A DNA stretch of 22,784 bases from DASSWG01 sp035704905 (GTDB lineage: Bacteria > Bacteroidota > Bacteroidia > Flavobacteriales > Flavobacteriaceae), in contig DASSWN010000068.1 in NCBI GenBank assembly GCA_035704905.1, positions 1 to 22,784 of the forward strand, read 5' to 3'. Position 1 is the first letter of the stretch; the number at the start of each line of letters is the position of its first letter. The notes under the pieces are model-generated. The model was not told the DNA's origin and ran no database searches. It saw only the letters and a list, made by a program, of their open reading frames with translations. Below, in pieces: positions 13,515 to 22,738 of this stretch. The position numbers were made by a program, and so were the translations under genes.

Positions 13515-14549
13515 ATGCTTATTTTTGAAGAGAAAATATATTTTTGGTTGTTGCTCGCCATTCCGGTGGTTTTGCTGCTTTTCTTCTGGATGCTCTGGTG
13601 GCGTAAGCGCACACAGAGAAAATTTGCCGATGCCGATCTACTGAAAAAACTAAGTCCGGATAAATCCGTTTTTAAAAGCAGCCTTAAAATATTTTTATTT
13701 TTGCTCGCTTTGGCCTGCTTCATTTTGGCTTTGGTGAACCCCAAAATTGGAACGGAACTGGAAACCGTAAAACGCAAAGGCGTGGACATTGTTTTTGCTA
13801 TCGATGTTTCTCGCAGTATGTTGGCAGAAGATATTGCACCAAATCGTTTGGAAAAAGCAAAACGTTTGGTAACCGAAATCATCAATAATCTAAAGGGCGA
13901 CCGTGTGGGAATAATTGGTTATGCGGGAAGCGCGTTTCCGCAAGTTCCGATCACCACCGATTATGGAACCGCCAAAATGTTCCTGCAAAGCATGAACACG
14001 AATATGGTTTCGAGCCAAGGAACCGCCATAAAAGAAGCAGTTGAATTGGCTATGACCTATTATAACGATGAAAGCCGCACCAACCGGTTACTTTTCATTT
14101 TAAGTGATGGTGAAGACCACGAAGGCGGAATCGATGAAATCATCGAAAAAGCTTCCGAAAATGGAATTCGAATTTATACGATTGGTCTGGGGACAACCAA
14201 AGGCGGCCCGATTCCAATTAAAAACAGAGGAACAACCGTGCGCTATTTGAAAAATAATGAAGGTGAAACGGTCATTACAAAACTCGAACCGCAAACCTTA
14301 CGGGAAATTGCGTCAGATACCAAAGGCAAATATTTATACGGCGCAGTTACTTCAGAAGTAACAAAGCAGGTGGAAGAAATTCTTCAAAATGTTGAAAAAA
14401 CCGAATTCGAATCCAAACAATATGCGGGTTATAAAAGCCAGTTTCAGTGGTTTTTGGGATTTGGCATCCTATTCTTATTTTTGGAATTGTTTTTGTTGGA
14501 ACGCAGAACAGAATGGTTGAAAAAACTAGACCTGTTCAATGAAGATTGA
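13515..14549 (+). CDS. batB: BatB, von Willebrand A domain membrane protein
   Basis: The 344-residue product repeats the BatA plan: N-terminal membrane hairpin (about residues 10-28 and 54-74), vWA domain with MIDAS motif DVSRS at 97-101, TTDYG and LSDGEDHEGG further on, and a C-terminal span near 312-332. BatB is thought to work with BatA in an envelope complex. It is separated from batA by 202 bases of repeats and may need its own promoter or depend on read-through; no clear promoter was found. The ATG at 13515 is chosen because the ATG at 13508 is in another frame. Confidence 0.93.
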   Translation: MLIFEEKIYFWLLLAIPVVLLLFFWMLWWRKRTQRKFADADLLKKLSPDKSVFKSSLKIFLFLLALACFILALVNPKIGTELETVKRKGVDIVFAIDVSRSMLAEDIAPNRLEKAKRLVTEIINNLKGDRVGIIGYAGSAFPQVPITTDYGTAKMFLQSMNTNMVSSQGTAIKEAVELAMTYYNDESRTNRLLFILSDGEDHEGGIDEIIEKASENGIRIYTIGLGTTKGGPIPIKNRGTTVRYLKNNEGETVITKLEPQTLREIASDTKGKYLYGAVTSEVTKQVEEILQNVEKTEFESKQYAGYKSQFQWFLGFGILFLFLELFLLERRTEWLKKLDLFNED

Positions 14550-14581
14550 AAGTCTATTTAAATGATATAAAACTTGGGGAT

Positions 14582-15430
14582 ATGAATTTTATGTTGAATC
14601 GGACGAAGCGGAAGGTTTTCTTTCTGATGCTGTTTTTTTCTTTCGGTATTCTTTCCGCACAAGAAAAAGATTCCAAAAAAATAGACAAAAAAGTCAATCG
14701 GTACATGCAAGAAGCTGAAGAAGCTTTGGCCGAAAACAATTTTCCACTTGCAGAAGCCAATTATCGAAAGGCAGCGGCATTGGACACATCAAACGCTGTT
14801 CCGCTGTACAATATGGGCACCTTGTATTACCAAAAAAACAAGGCGTCGGAAGCAGTTAGAAAATTGGCCGGTGCCGGAAAAACTTCGGAAAAGAAAGAAT
14901 TGAAACACCGCGCATTTCACAATCAAGGAAATGCTTTCATGAAGCAAAAAAATTACAAAGCTGCTGTGGAGGCCTACAAAAACGCGCTGCGAAACGATCC
15001 GACCGACAACGAAACGCGCTATAATTTGGCGCTGGCAAAAGAATTGTTGGAAAAAGAACAAAAACAAAACAAAAACAATCCTAAAAAAGACGACAAGAAA
15101 AACGATTCGGAAGGAAAAGAAAACAAAAAAGAGAACGAAAAGAAAAAGGAAAACAAGGATCAAAACAAGGAAGATTCCGGCGATAAGAAAAAAGATAAAA
15201 AAGAAGAACCAAAAGACAAAAAGCAAAAAGACCAACAGGATCAAGGGGAAAAAGGGGAAAAACCCAAAGAAAAGCAACCGCAGCAACCAAAACCTGCGCC
15301 GGGACAAATGTCGCAACAGCAAATTAAAAATTTGCTGGAAGCAATGAAAAACCAAGAACAAGAAGTGCAACAAAAAATCAACGCCCAGAAATCCAAGGGT
15401 GTAAAAACAAATACCGAAAAAGATTGGTAA
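14582..15430 (+). CDS. batC: BatC, TPR protein with highly charged tail
   Basis: The product of 282 residues has a signal peptide (hydrophobic FFLMLFFSFGILSAQ), TPR repeats from about residue 35 to 165 (NFPLAEANYRKAAALD and NYKAAVEAYKNALRNDP are clear units), then about 70 residues made up almost only of Lys, Glu, Asp, Asn and Gln, and a closing helix. TPRs imply a scaffold role for the periplasmic Bat complex. An ATG at 14591 is equally possible: a GGGGA at 14576-14580 is 10 bases before it and only one base before 14582. The frame is also open to a TTG at 14546 overlapping the batB stop, but that would bury the signal peptide. Its stop overlaps the batD start. Confidence 0.88.
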   Translation: MNFMLNRTKRKVFFLMLFFSFGILSAQEKDSKKIDKKVNRYMQEAEEALAENNFPLAEANYRKAAALDTSNAVPLYNMGTLYYQKNKASEAVRKLAGAGKTSEKKELKHRAFHNQGNAFMKQKNYKAAVEAYKNALRNDPTDNETRYNLALAKELLEKEQKQNKNNPKKDDKKNDSEGKENKKENEKKKENKDQNKEDSGDKKKDKKEEPKDKKQKDQQDQGEKGEKPKEKQPQQPKPAPGQMSQQQIKNLLEAMKNQEQEVQQKINAQKSKGVKTNTEKDW

Positions 15431-17199
15431 TGAATTTAAAATCGGTCATATTTCCGCTGTTTCTGTTCCTCGCGACCATAGCCAATGCGCAAGTAAGTTT
15501 TACCGCAGATGCAAGCAAAACAAAATTGGGCGTTAATGAACGTTTGCGCGTTGATTTCACCATGAACCAAGACGGCGATAATTTCGATCCGCCTCCATTC
15601 ACTGGTTTTACGGTCGTTGCCGGCCCAAATCAATCCATCAGCAATACTTGGATCAATGGAAGAAGTTCTTACAAAAAAACCTATAGTTACTATTTGCAGC
15701 CCAACCAAACCGGAAAATTCACCATTGGCCAAGCCGAAATAACCATAAACGGAAAAGTATATAAAACCACTCCCATTGAAATAATGGTATCAGCTGCGGT
15801 GGCCTCGCCAAATACAGGAAACAGTGCCGAAAGCGTTGCCTCGGAGAATATTCATTTGGTCGCCGAAATTTCGGACACCAGCCCTTATTTAAATGAAGGT
15901 ATCACCGTGGTTTACAAATTATATGTGAGTCCGCAAATCAGTGTAAGCAACTGGCGTCCGATAGACAATCCGACCTACGCCGACTTCTGGAGCCAAAACA
16001 TCGACATCAACCGGTTGCAGCCCAAACAAGGCATGTACAAAGGTGAAGCTTATCGCTACGTAGTTTTAAGAAAAACCGTTCTTTATCCACAAAAGACCGG
16101 CAAATTGGAAATGGAACCTTTGCGCCTATCTGTGACCGTTGATGTACCGACCGATAAGTTCGATATTTTTGGCCGTCGGCAATATGAACGCATCGACAAA
16201 ATTATCGCCGCCGGTGGTCAAAGTATTTCTGTCAAACCTTTGCCCAATCAGGGCAAACCTACTAGTTTCACAGGAGCGGTAGGTGATTTTGAATTCAAAG
16301 TTTCCCCTTCAAAAAGAACATTGAAGGCTTCGGAATCTTTGCGAATAGATGTTGAAGTTTCTGGAAAGGGAAATTTAAAATTATTCGATTTGCCGAAATT
16401 GACCGTGCCAAGTGCATTGGAATTGTACGATCCGGAACATTCCGAAGATGTCAGCACCAATTTGAATGGAATGTATGGAAACATAACCGATTCTTATACA
16501 GTGGTTCCCCGGGCGAAAGGAAAGTATCCAATTCCACCTTTGGAATTTTCCTATTTCGATCCCGAAACGGCAAGTTATAAAACCTTGAAATCGGAAGAAA
16601 TAGTGCTCAATGTGGAAGCTGGGCCGAAAATTCCACTCGCTGTGGGAAATAATCTTTCGGAAGCTTCCAACAAACAGCCTATAGTTGCAGCCAATCAATT
16701 TCGATATATTAAGCTTGATGCGAATTTAAAACCCCTGAAGGAAAAGCATTTTTTTGGAAGCAAACTTTTTTGGATTTTACTTATTGCCCCGTTGGTGTTG
16801 ATTCCCTTTATCATTTTCTTCGGAAAGAAGTATCGCGAAAAAGCAGGCGACATTACCGGAAATAGGCTCAAAAAAGCAGACAAATTAGCACGCAAATATC
16901 TTTCCGCAGCAAAGAAAAACCTCGGCAATAAAAAAGCATTTTATGAAGCCCTGGAATTGGCTTTGCATAATTATTTGAAGGCCAAATTGCATATACAAAC
17001 TTCAGAAATGAGCAAAACCAATATTAAAGAGCTATTGCTGGAACGCGGGGCCCAAGAAGAAACAAGCCAAGAATTCATCGCTTTATTGGAAAATTGTGAG
17101 TATGCCCGTTATGCCCCCAGTTCGCAAGTGGAAATGCGGGAAGAATACCAACGCGCGGCAAGCGTAATTTCGCATTTGGACAAACAAATTTCAAAATGA
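15430..17199 (+). CDS. batD: BatD, large envelope protein of the Bat operon
   Basis: The 589-residue product has a signal peptide (FPLFLFLATIANAQ), a long beta-rich region up to about residue 430 made of repeated Ig-like modules (oxygen-tolerance/BatD family), one membrane span at about 440-465 and a helical cytoplasmic tail of about 120 residues. BatD is expected to expose most of its mass to the periplasm. The ATG at 15430 shares one base with the batC stop (TAATG), and the gene end overlaps batE (ATGA), so batC-D-E are translationally coupled. An in-frame TTG at 15424 only adds two residues. The family role is in tolerance to oxidative or envelope stress; the molecular task is unknown. Confidence 0.92.
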   Translation: MNLKSVIFPLFLFLATIANAQVSFTADASKTKLGVNERLRVDFTMNQDGDNFDPPPFTGFTVVAGPNQSISNTWINGRSSYKKTYSYYLQPNQTGKFTIGQAEITINGKVYKTTPIEIMVSAAVASPNTGNSAESVASENIHLVAEISDTSPYLNEGITVVYKLYVSPQISVSNWRPIDNPTYADFWSQNIDINRLQPKQGMYKGEAYRYVVLRKTVLYPQKTGKLEMEPLRLSVTVDVPTDKFDIFGRRQYERIDKIIAAGGQSISVKPLPNQGKPTSFTGAVGDFEFKVSPSKRTLKASESLRIDVEVSGKGNLKLFDLPKLTVPSALELYDPEHSEDVSTNLNGMYGNITDSYTVVPRAKGKYPIPPLEFSYFDPETASYKTLKSEEIVLNVEAGPKIPLAVGNNLSEASNKQPIVAANQFRYIKLDANLKPLKEKHFFGSKLFWILLIAPLVLIPFIIFFGKKYREKAGDITGNRLKKADKLARKYLSAAKKNLGNKKAFYEALELALHNYLKAKLHIQTSEMSKTNIKELLLERGAQEETSQEFIALLENCEYARYAPSSQVEMREEYQRAASVISHLDKQISK

Positions 17200-17942
17200 A
17201 AAAGTTAGTTTACATACTTGTTCTTTTCTGGGGAAGCCTTTTCGCCCAAAACCAAAATTTGTTCGATCAGGCAACAAAAGCTTATGCTTCGGGCGACTAT
17301 CAAAGTGCCATTCAGGACTACGAAAAAATTTTGGCAAACGGCGAAACTTCAGCGGCTTTGTATTACAATTTGGCAAATGCGCATTACAAATTGAACCATA
17401 TCGCGCCAAGTATTTATTATTATGAAAAAGCCCTTCAGTTGAAGCCCAATGATGAAGATGTTTTGAACAACTTGGCATTTGCCCAAAAAATGACGATCGA
17501 TGCAATCGATACGGTTCCAAAAACAGGATTTTCAGAATGGATGCATCAACTGATTTCCAGTTTTGATGCTGATATTTGGGGGTGGGCCGCGGTTTGCTGC
17601 TCTGTGCTTTTTGCTGTATTTATTTTGGCATATTATTTCGCAAGTTCTTCCGCTAGAAAAAGACTCTTTTTTGGATTGGCATTTCTGTTTTTTGCTTTTG
17701 GAATCGTTTCGGTAGTTTTTGCCAATATTCGCGTGAATATTCAGGAAAACACACAGTATGCCATTGTTTTTTCTGAGGAAGCACCCGTTAATTCAGAGCC
17801 AAATTCGAGAAGCGATCAGGTTTTTCTGCTGCACGAAGGAACAAAAGTGAGAATAATAGCATCATTTGGTGACTGGTTCGAAATCAAACTTTCCGATGGA
17901 AAAGAAGGTTGGCTGGAAAAAAGCGATGTTCGGAAGCTGTGA
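17196..17942 (+). CDS. batE: BatE, TPR and SH3-like membrane protein
   Basis: The 248-residue product has a signal peptide (LVYILVLFWGSLFAQ), a TPR block at about residues 20-105 (YASGDYQSAIQDYEKIL, then SIYYYEKALQLKPNDEDVL), two membrane spans at about 128-150 and 155-178, and a C-terminal SH3-like domain (about 188-248, with GTKVRIIASFGDWFEIKL and GWLEKSDV). This is the usual BatE arrangement in Bacteroidota. Its ATG overlaps the batD TGA. SH3b domains often bind peptidoglycan, so BatE may link the complex to the cell wall; this is inferred. The operon ends here: 184 bases without a gene follow, with no clear terminator. Confidence 0.9.
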   Translation: MKKLVYILVLFWGSLFAQNQNLFDQATKAYASGDYQSAIQDYEKILANGETSAALYYNLANAHYKLNHIAPSIYYYEKALQLKPNDEDVLNNLAFAQKMTIDAIDTVPKTGFSEWMHQLISSFDADIWGWAAVCCSVLFAVFILAYYFASSSARKRLFFGLAFLFFAFGIVSVVFANIRVNIQENTQYAIVFSEEAPVNSEPNSRSDQVFLLHEGTKVRIIASFGDWFEIKLSDGKEGWLEKSDVRKL

Positions 17943-18126
17943 AAGTAAATTGATGGTCCAATAAAAATCCTGCCTATTCACAATTAATCTGGTCACAAAT
18001 TCACCAATCCTTCACGGCACAAATCCAAAAATAATAATCCCTATATTTACGTTTTAAAAGAAATCATTAATTTCCAATGGTATCGACCTGTTTTTCAAAG
18101 TCATGCCATTTCAATATATATAAAAT

Positions 18127-19287
18127 ATGGGATGTGGAAGCTGCGCGACCGGAACAAACGGCCAGCCTAAAGGATGTAAGAACAACGGAACATGCGGAAC
18201 CGACGGATGCAACAAACTCACCGTTTTTGATTGGTTGGCAAATATGGAGCTGCCTGCGGGACAAGAACCATTCAATTATGTGGAAGTTCGGTTTAAAAAC
18301 GGACGAAAACATTTTTTCGAAAACACCGAAAACCTCAGTTTAAGTATCGGCGATGTGGTCGCAACCGAGGCTTCAAGCGGTCATGACGTGGGGGTAATTT
18401 CCCTCGTTGGAGAACTGGTGAAAGTGCAAATGAAGAAGAAAAAAGTACGGCCAAAAAGTGCCGAAGTGCTTAAAATATACCGAAAAGCAACCCAAAGGGA
18501 TATCGATGTCTGGCAAGAAGCGCGCGATCGGGAAGAGCGGATGAAAGTACGGGCCAGGGAAATTGCCATTCGGCTAAAACTAAAAATGAAAATCAGCGAT
18601 ATCGAATTTCAAGGCGATGGTTCGAAAGCAACCTTTTATTATACTGCGGAAGATCGTGTGGATTTTCGGCAATTGATCAAAGAATTCGCACACGAATTCC
18701 GAACACGAATTGAAATGCGCCAAATTGGATTTCGGCAAGAAGCCGGACGATTGGGGGGAATTGGTTCCTGCGGACGCGAACTTTGCTGCTCCACTTGGCT
18801 GACCGATTTTAGATCGGTGAGCACTTCAGCGGCACGCTACCAGCAACTTTCCTTGAACCCGCAAAAATTGGCCGGACAGTGCGGAAAATTGAAATGCTGC
18901 CTGAATTATGAATTGGATACCTATTTGGATGCGCTCAAAGATTTTCCGAAGCAAGATGCTAAATTACAAACCCAAAAAGGAACCGCGGTTTGCCAAAAAA
19001 CCGATATTTTCAAGGGACTTTTGTGGTACGCCTACGAAGGGGAATGGTCTAATTGGCACGAACTGACCACAGCTCAAACGAAAGAAATTATCCAAGCCGC
19101 AAAAGACAAAAAACCGGTTGCAAGTCTGGAAGAATTTGCTTTCCAAGAAGTTGAAAAAGCGAAATCGAATTTCGGAAATGTAGTTGGGCAGGATAGTTTA
19201 ACGCGCTTCGACAAACCCAAAGGCGGTCGGAACAAAAAGAGAAAGCCCAACAAAAAAAGAAGAAAAAAACCACAAAGCAATGTATAA
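18127..19287 (+). CDS. ricT: RicT/YaaT-like PSP1-domain protein with Cys-rich N-terminus
   Basis: The 386-residue product has the PSP1 domain of RicT (YaaT), about residues 40-290, with the characteristic Cys clusters GSCGRELCC (C215, C220, C221) and GQCGKLKCC (C252, C257, C258). The N-terminus adds a second Cys-rich part: C3, C6, C17, C23 and C28. The C-terminal tail is very basic (RNKKRKPNKKRRKK). In Bacillus subtilis, RicT joins RicA and RicF in an iron-sulfur complex that affects RNase Y activity and development; whether Bacteroidota have the same partners is not known to me. It is followed by gldH with an 8-base overlap. A TATATTTA at 18042-18049 is only a weak promoter hint. Confidence 0.9.
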   Translation: MGCGSCATGTNGQPKGCKNNGTCGTDGCNKLTVFDWLANMELPAGQEPFNYVEVRFKNGRKHFFENTENLSLSIGDVVATEASSGHDVGVISLVGELVKVQMKKKKVRPKSAEVLKIYRKATQRDIDVWQEARDREERMKVRAREIAIRLKLKMKISDIEFQGDGSKATFYYTAEDRVDFRQLIKEFAHEFRTRIEMRQIGFRQEAGRLGGIGSCGRELCCSTWLTDFRSVSTSAARYQQLSLNPQKLAGQCGKLKCCLNYELDTYLDALKDFPKQDAKLQTQKGTAVCQKTDIFKGLLWYAYEGEWSNWHELTTAQTKEIIQAAKDKKPVASLEEFAFQEVEKAKSNFGNVVGQDSLTRFDKPKGGRNKKRKPNKKRRKKPQSNV

Positions 19288-19768
19288 ACATTTTTTCGGG
19301 CTACTGCTTATCTTTGGTATTTTGCTGGTTTCCTGCGATTCCAAACAAGTGTTCGATGAATACAAATCTTTGCCGAACGGGTGGAACCAAGATTCGATTG
19401 TTCATTTTGAAGTGAAACAGGTCGATACGTCAAAAGTCTATGACCTTTTTATCAATATTCGGAACAACAATGATTATGCGTACAGCAACCTTTTTCTGAT
19501 TACTGAAATGCATTTCCCGCAAGGAAAAATTATTACGGATACCTTGGAATATGAAATGGCCTACCCGAACGGCGAATGGATGGGGCAAGGTTTTTCCGAT
19601 ATGAAAGAAAATAAATTGTGGTACAAAGAAAATGTGCGTTTCCCCGAAATTGGAACCTATAAAATTACTATTCGACAAGCCATGCGCGAAAACGGCAAGG
19701 TTAATGGTATCGATAATCTGGAAGGAATCACCGAGGTTGGGTTCCGAATAGAAAAAAGCAAACAATAA
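19280..19768 (+). CDS. gldH: Gliding motility lipoprotein GldH
   Basis: The 162-residue product has a lipoprotein signal peptide with lipobox LVSC, Cys at residue 19, then DSKQVFDEY, a segment characteristic of GldH. The body contains NGWNQDSIVHFEV, FPQGKIITDTLEYEMA and GTYKITIRQAMRENG, all beta-strand rich. GldH is required for gliding in Flavobacterium johnsoniae and belongs to the envelope machinery linked with the type IX secretion system. It overlaps ricT by 8 bases and is 11 bases before the pbp1A gene, an order I recall from other Flavobacteriaceae. The cell may glide, but many non-gliding Bacteroidota also retain GldH. Confidence 0.92.
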   Translation: MYKHFFGLLLIFGILLVSCDSKQVFDEYKSLPNGWNQDSIVHFEVKQVDTSKVYDLFINIRNNNDYAYSNLFLITEMHFPQGKIITDTLEYEMAYPNGEWMGQGFSDMKENKLWYKENVRFPEIGTYKITIRQAMRENGKVNGIDNLEGITEVGFRIEKSKQ

Positions 19769-19779
19769 GCGTACAATTC

Positions 19780-22101
19780 ATGGCAACGAAAAATTCAAAA
19801 GCAAAAGCTTCCGAAAAAAATGAGTTCGGAAAATATATTCGGTGGTTTTGGGGGCTGTTCTTTTTTGGAATATTCATTTTTGCCTCTCTGTTCCTTCTCG
19901 CCAGTTGGGGCGCATTTGGGAAGATGCCTGAATTCGAAGAATTGGAAAATCCGGAACTGAATGTAGCCACCGAAGTTTTTTCGGCAGATGGCGAAACTTT
20001 GGGCAAATACTTCAAAGACAACCGAACGCCCGTAAAATATGAAGATCTTCCTCAAAATTTGATTCATGCCTTGGTTTCCACCGAAGATGTGCGTTATTAC
20101 AACCATTCGGGAATCGATCCGTGGGGAACCTTGCGTGCCGTTGTCTTTCTCGGAACCGAAGGCGGCGCAAGCACCATCACGCAACAACTGGCAAAATTGC
20201 TTTTTACTGACAATTATACCTCCAATAAGTTTGAACGTGTTTTTCAAAAAGTAAAAGAATGGGTGATTGCGGTTCGTTTGGAGCGGCAATATACCAAGAA
20301 GGAAATCATAACCATGTATTTGAACAAATTCGATTTTGTTTACAATGCAGATGGAATCCGCTCTGCTTCCAGAATTTATTTCGGAAAGGAACCCAAAGAT
20401 TTAAAAGTGGAAGAATCGGCTGTTTTGGTTGCCATGTTGAAAAATCCGGTGCTTTTTAACCCTAGAATGGAACAATTCAAAGACAATGCGCTTTCACGCC
20501 GAAATATTGTTCTCATGCAAATGGAAAAAAGCGACTTTCTTACCGAAAAAGAAAAAGATTCATTGCAATCGCTTCCCATAAAACTGAATTTTTCACCGGA
20601 GCAACATGATGATGGATTGGCAACATATTTCCGCGCCTATCTACAAAGTTTTTTGAAAAATTGGATTGAAGAAAATCCGAAACCAAATGGCGAAAAATAT
20701 AGTTTGTACAGGGATGGTTTGAAAATATATACAAGCATCGACTCGCGCATGCAACAGTATGCGGAAGAAGCGGTTGCCATGCACATGGCTAATTTGCAAA
20801 AGGAATTCAACAGGCAAAATGAAAAGAACCCAACGGCACCTTTCCGGGGAATTGATAAAGAACAAATTCAACGAATTATTCTTCGCGACATTCACAACAG
20901 TTCGCGGTGGAAGAAAATGAAAGCCGAAGGGAAATCCGAAAAAGAAATTTTAGCCTCTTTTGACGAGTCGCGAGAAATGCAGGTCTTTTCTTGGAAAGGA
21001 ACTATTGATACCACTATGACACCTCGGGATTCAATTTTCTATTATAAATCGTTTTTGAATACCGGAATGATGTCCATGGAACCGCAAACCGGCTTGGTTC
21101 GCGCTTGGGTAGGTGGAATAAATTTTAGGCACTTCAAATATGATCATGTAAAACAGGGAAAACGACAAGTTGGCTCCACCTTTAAACCTTTCGTGTATGC
21201 CACGGCCATTGATCAATTGCATCTTTCACCTTGTTATCAGTTGCCCAACACGCAATTCACAATTCCCGCCGGAAGACATGGCGTTTCGAAAGATTGGACA
21301 CCGAGCAATGCCGGCAACGATTATGGCGGCATGATGACCCTGAAAACAGCCTTGGCAAAATCGATAAATGTAATCACGGCAAGATTGATGGACAAAACCG
21401 GCCCGGAATTGGTGCTCAACCTTGTGGAAGATTTGGGAGTGGATACCGAAAATATGCCTGCCGTTGCCGCCATTGCACTGGGAACGGTGGACATTAGCGT
21501 TTTTGATATGGTGGCCGCTTACAGCACGTTCGCTAACAAGGGAGTTTATATTGAACCCGTAATGATCACCCGCATCGAGGATAAAAACGGCACTTTGCTT
21601 TATCAAAACACCCCAATAAGCCGCGATGTTCTGAGTGAAGAATCGGCTTATGTAACCATTAATTTAATGGAAGGCGTAACCCAAGCAGGTTCAGGCGTCC
21701 GGCTGAGAACAACCGGTGCCACTTCTTCTGCCTACCAACGAGGTGTTGTAACCGGATATCCGTACGATTTCCAAAATCCCATCGCTGGAAAAACAGGAAC
21801 CACCCAGAACCAGAGCGATGGTTGGTTTATGGGAATTGTTCCAAATTTGGTGACCGGTGTGTGGGTAGGTGGTGAAAACCGCGCGGTTCATTTTCCAACC
21901 ATAGCCTATGGTCAAGGCGCGACAATGGCTCTTCCTATTTGGGCGGTTTATATGAAGAAATTATATGCCAACGACAGTTTGCATATTTCGAAAGAAGAAT
22001 TTGAACGACCGGAACATCTGACCATCGATATTAATTGTTCCGACAATGATGAACCAGCTGAGCAGGAAGAACCCGATGCCACCGGACAATTGGATTTCTA
22101 A
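19780..22101 (+). CDS. Class A penicillin-binding protein, PBP1A-type
   Basis: The 773-residue product is a bifunctional peptidoglycan synthase anchored by a span at about residues 22-44. The glycosyltransferase (GT51) domain shows STEDVRYYNHSGID with the catalytic Glu at 102 and GGASTITQQLAKLLF, then RQYTKKEIITMYLNKFDF. The transpeptidase domain shows the three motifs: S466-x-x-K469 in GSTFKPF, S528-I-N, and K671-T-G. All catalytic residues are present, so it should polymerise and cross-link glycan strands. The acidic C-terminus (EPAEQEEPDATGQ) lacks an extra domain. It is 11 bases after gldH and likely in the same transcript. Confidence 0.95.
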   Translation: MATKNSKAKASEKNEFGKYIRWFWGLFFFGIFIFASLFLLASWGAFGKMPEFEELENPELNVATEVFSADGETLGKYFKDNRTPVKYEDLPQNLIHALVSTEDVRYYNHSGIDPWGTLRAVVFLGTEGGASTITQQLAKLLFTDNYTSNKFERVFQKVKEWVIAVRLERQYTKKEIITMYLNKFDFVYNADGIRSASRIYFGKEPKDLKVEESAVLVAMLKNPVLFNPRMEQFKDNALSRRNIVLMQMEKSDFLTEKEKDSLQSLPIKLNFSPEQHDDGLATYFRAYLQSFLKNWIEENPKPNGEKYSLYRDGLKIYTSIDSRMQQYAEEAVAMHMANLQKEFNRQNEKNPTAPFRGIDKEQIQRIILRDIHNSSRWKKMKAEGKSEKEILASFDESREMQVFSWKGTIDTTMTPRDSIFYYKSFLNTGMMSMEPQTGLVRAWVGGINFRHFKYDHVKQGKRQVGSTFKPFVYATAIDQLHLSPCYQLPNTQFTIPAGRHGVSKDWTPSNAGNDYGGMMTLKTALAKSINVITARLMDKTGPELVLNLVEDLGVDTENMPAVAAIALGTVDISVFDMVAAYSTFANKGVYIEPVMITRIEDKNGTLLYQNTPISRDVLSEESAYVTINLMEGVTQAGSGVRLRTTGATSSAYQRGVVTGYPYDFQNPIAGKTGTTQNQSDGWFMGIVPNLVTGVWVGGENRAVHFPTIAYGQGATMALPIWAVYMKKLYANDSLHISKEEFERPEHLTIDINCSDNDEPAEQEEPDATGQLDF

Positions 22102-22169
22102 AACCTAGATATGGAAAACAGATTTGGAAAAAACAAATTTCAGAATTAAGGAATTCCGTTTACTTTCTA

Positions 22170-22177
22170 TACATTTG
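22170..22177 (+). promoter_or_regulatory. Likely -7 box for the OmpH-like gene
   Basis: TACATTTG matches TAnnTTTG exactly. The transcript would start near 22183, just at or before the ATG at 22184, which makes the ATG at 22196 (with a leader of about a dozen bases) worth considering as the true start. A -33 TTG at the right spacing is not seen. Confidence 0.45.
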
Positions 22178-22183
22178 CCAAAA

Positions 22184-22708
22184 ATGAAAAACAAAATGAA
22201 AAAATTGAGCCTATTTCTTGTCGGGGCTGGTTTGTTAATTTCTTGCAACCAAGAAAAAACCGCCTACGTAAACAATACAAAATTGATTCAGGAATACAAA
22301 GGAATGAAGGACACCGAAGCCAAATTCACCAAAAAATCGGACAAAATCAAAAAATTGATGGATTCCTTGGCGATGGGTTTCCAAAAAGAAGTTCAAGACT
22401 ATCAGGCTGCCGCGGAAAATATGTCGGCTTCTGAGCGTCAGGAAAAAGAAAACGCTTTAATGACCAAGCAACAAGAATTGCGCCAACAACAACAAACGGT
22501 GGGCGGGGTATTGAATGACCAAAGCACCAAAGCCATTGATTCCATTATCACCGTTGTAAAAGACTTCGTTGCGGAGTACGGAAAGGAGAATAATTATACT
22601 TACATTTTTGGTTCCACGGAAGCCGCGAATATAATGTACGCCAAAGAAGGTGAAGATATTACAGATGAGCTATTGACTGAATTGAATGCCGCATACGAAA
22701 AAAAATAA
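22184..22708 (+). CDS. OmpH/Skp-family periplasmic chaperone-like lipoprotein
   Basis: The product of 174 residues has a signal peptide ending in LISC, which looks like a lipobox with Cys at residue 21, then a Skp-type body: YVNNTKLIQEYKGMKDTEAKF, a long charged Gln-rich coiled-coil hairpin (about 45-120) and a C-terminal strand with YTYIFGSTEAANIMYAKEGEDITDELL. The last part closely follows the OmpH family. Skp captures unfolded outer-membrane proteins in the periplasm; a lipid anchor would tether this one. The frame is open from 22124, but the extra 20 residues do not fit a signal peptide; 22184 or 22196 are the realistic starts. It has its own -7 box and an intrinsic terminator. Confidence 0.85.
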   Translation: MKNKMKKLSLFLVGAGLLISCNQEKTAYVNNTKLIQEYKGMKDTEAKFTKKSDKIKKLMDSLAMGFQKEVQDYQAAAENMSASERQEKENALMTKQQELRQQQQTVGGVLNDQSTKAIDSIITVVKDFVAEYGKENNYTYIFGSTEAANIMYAKEGEDITDELLTELNAAYEKK

Positions 22709-22738
22709 TTCCGTCTTAGAAAACTTCCGAATATAAAG

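Noticed and set aside
14789..15373. Open frame of 194 codons on the minus strand, very rich in Phe and Leu
   Set aside because: It is the mirror image of the Lys/Glu-rich BatC tail (AAA/GAA read backwards as TTT/TTC); the apparent membrane protein is an artefact.
18077..18343. Possible small gene of 88 codons
   Set aside because: Most of it overlaps RicT in another frame, and it has no signal peptide, motif or promoter of its own.
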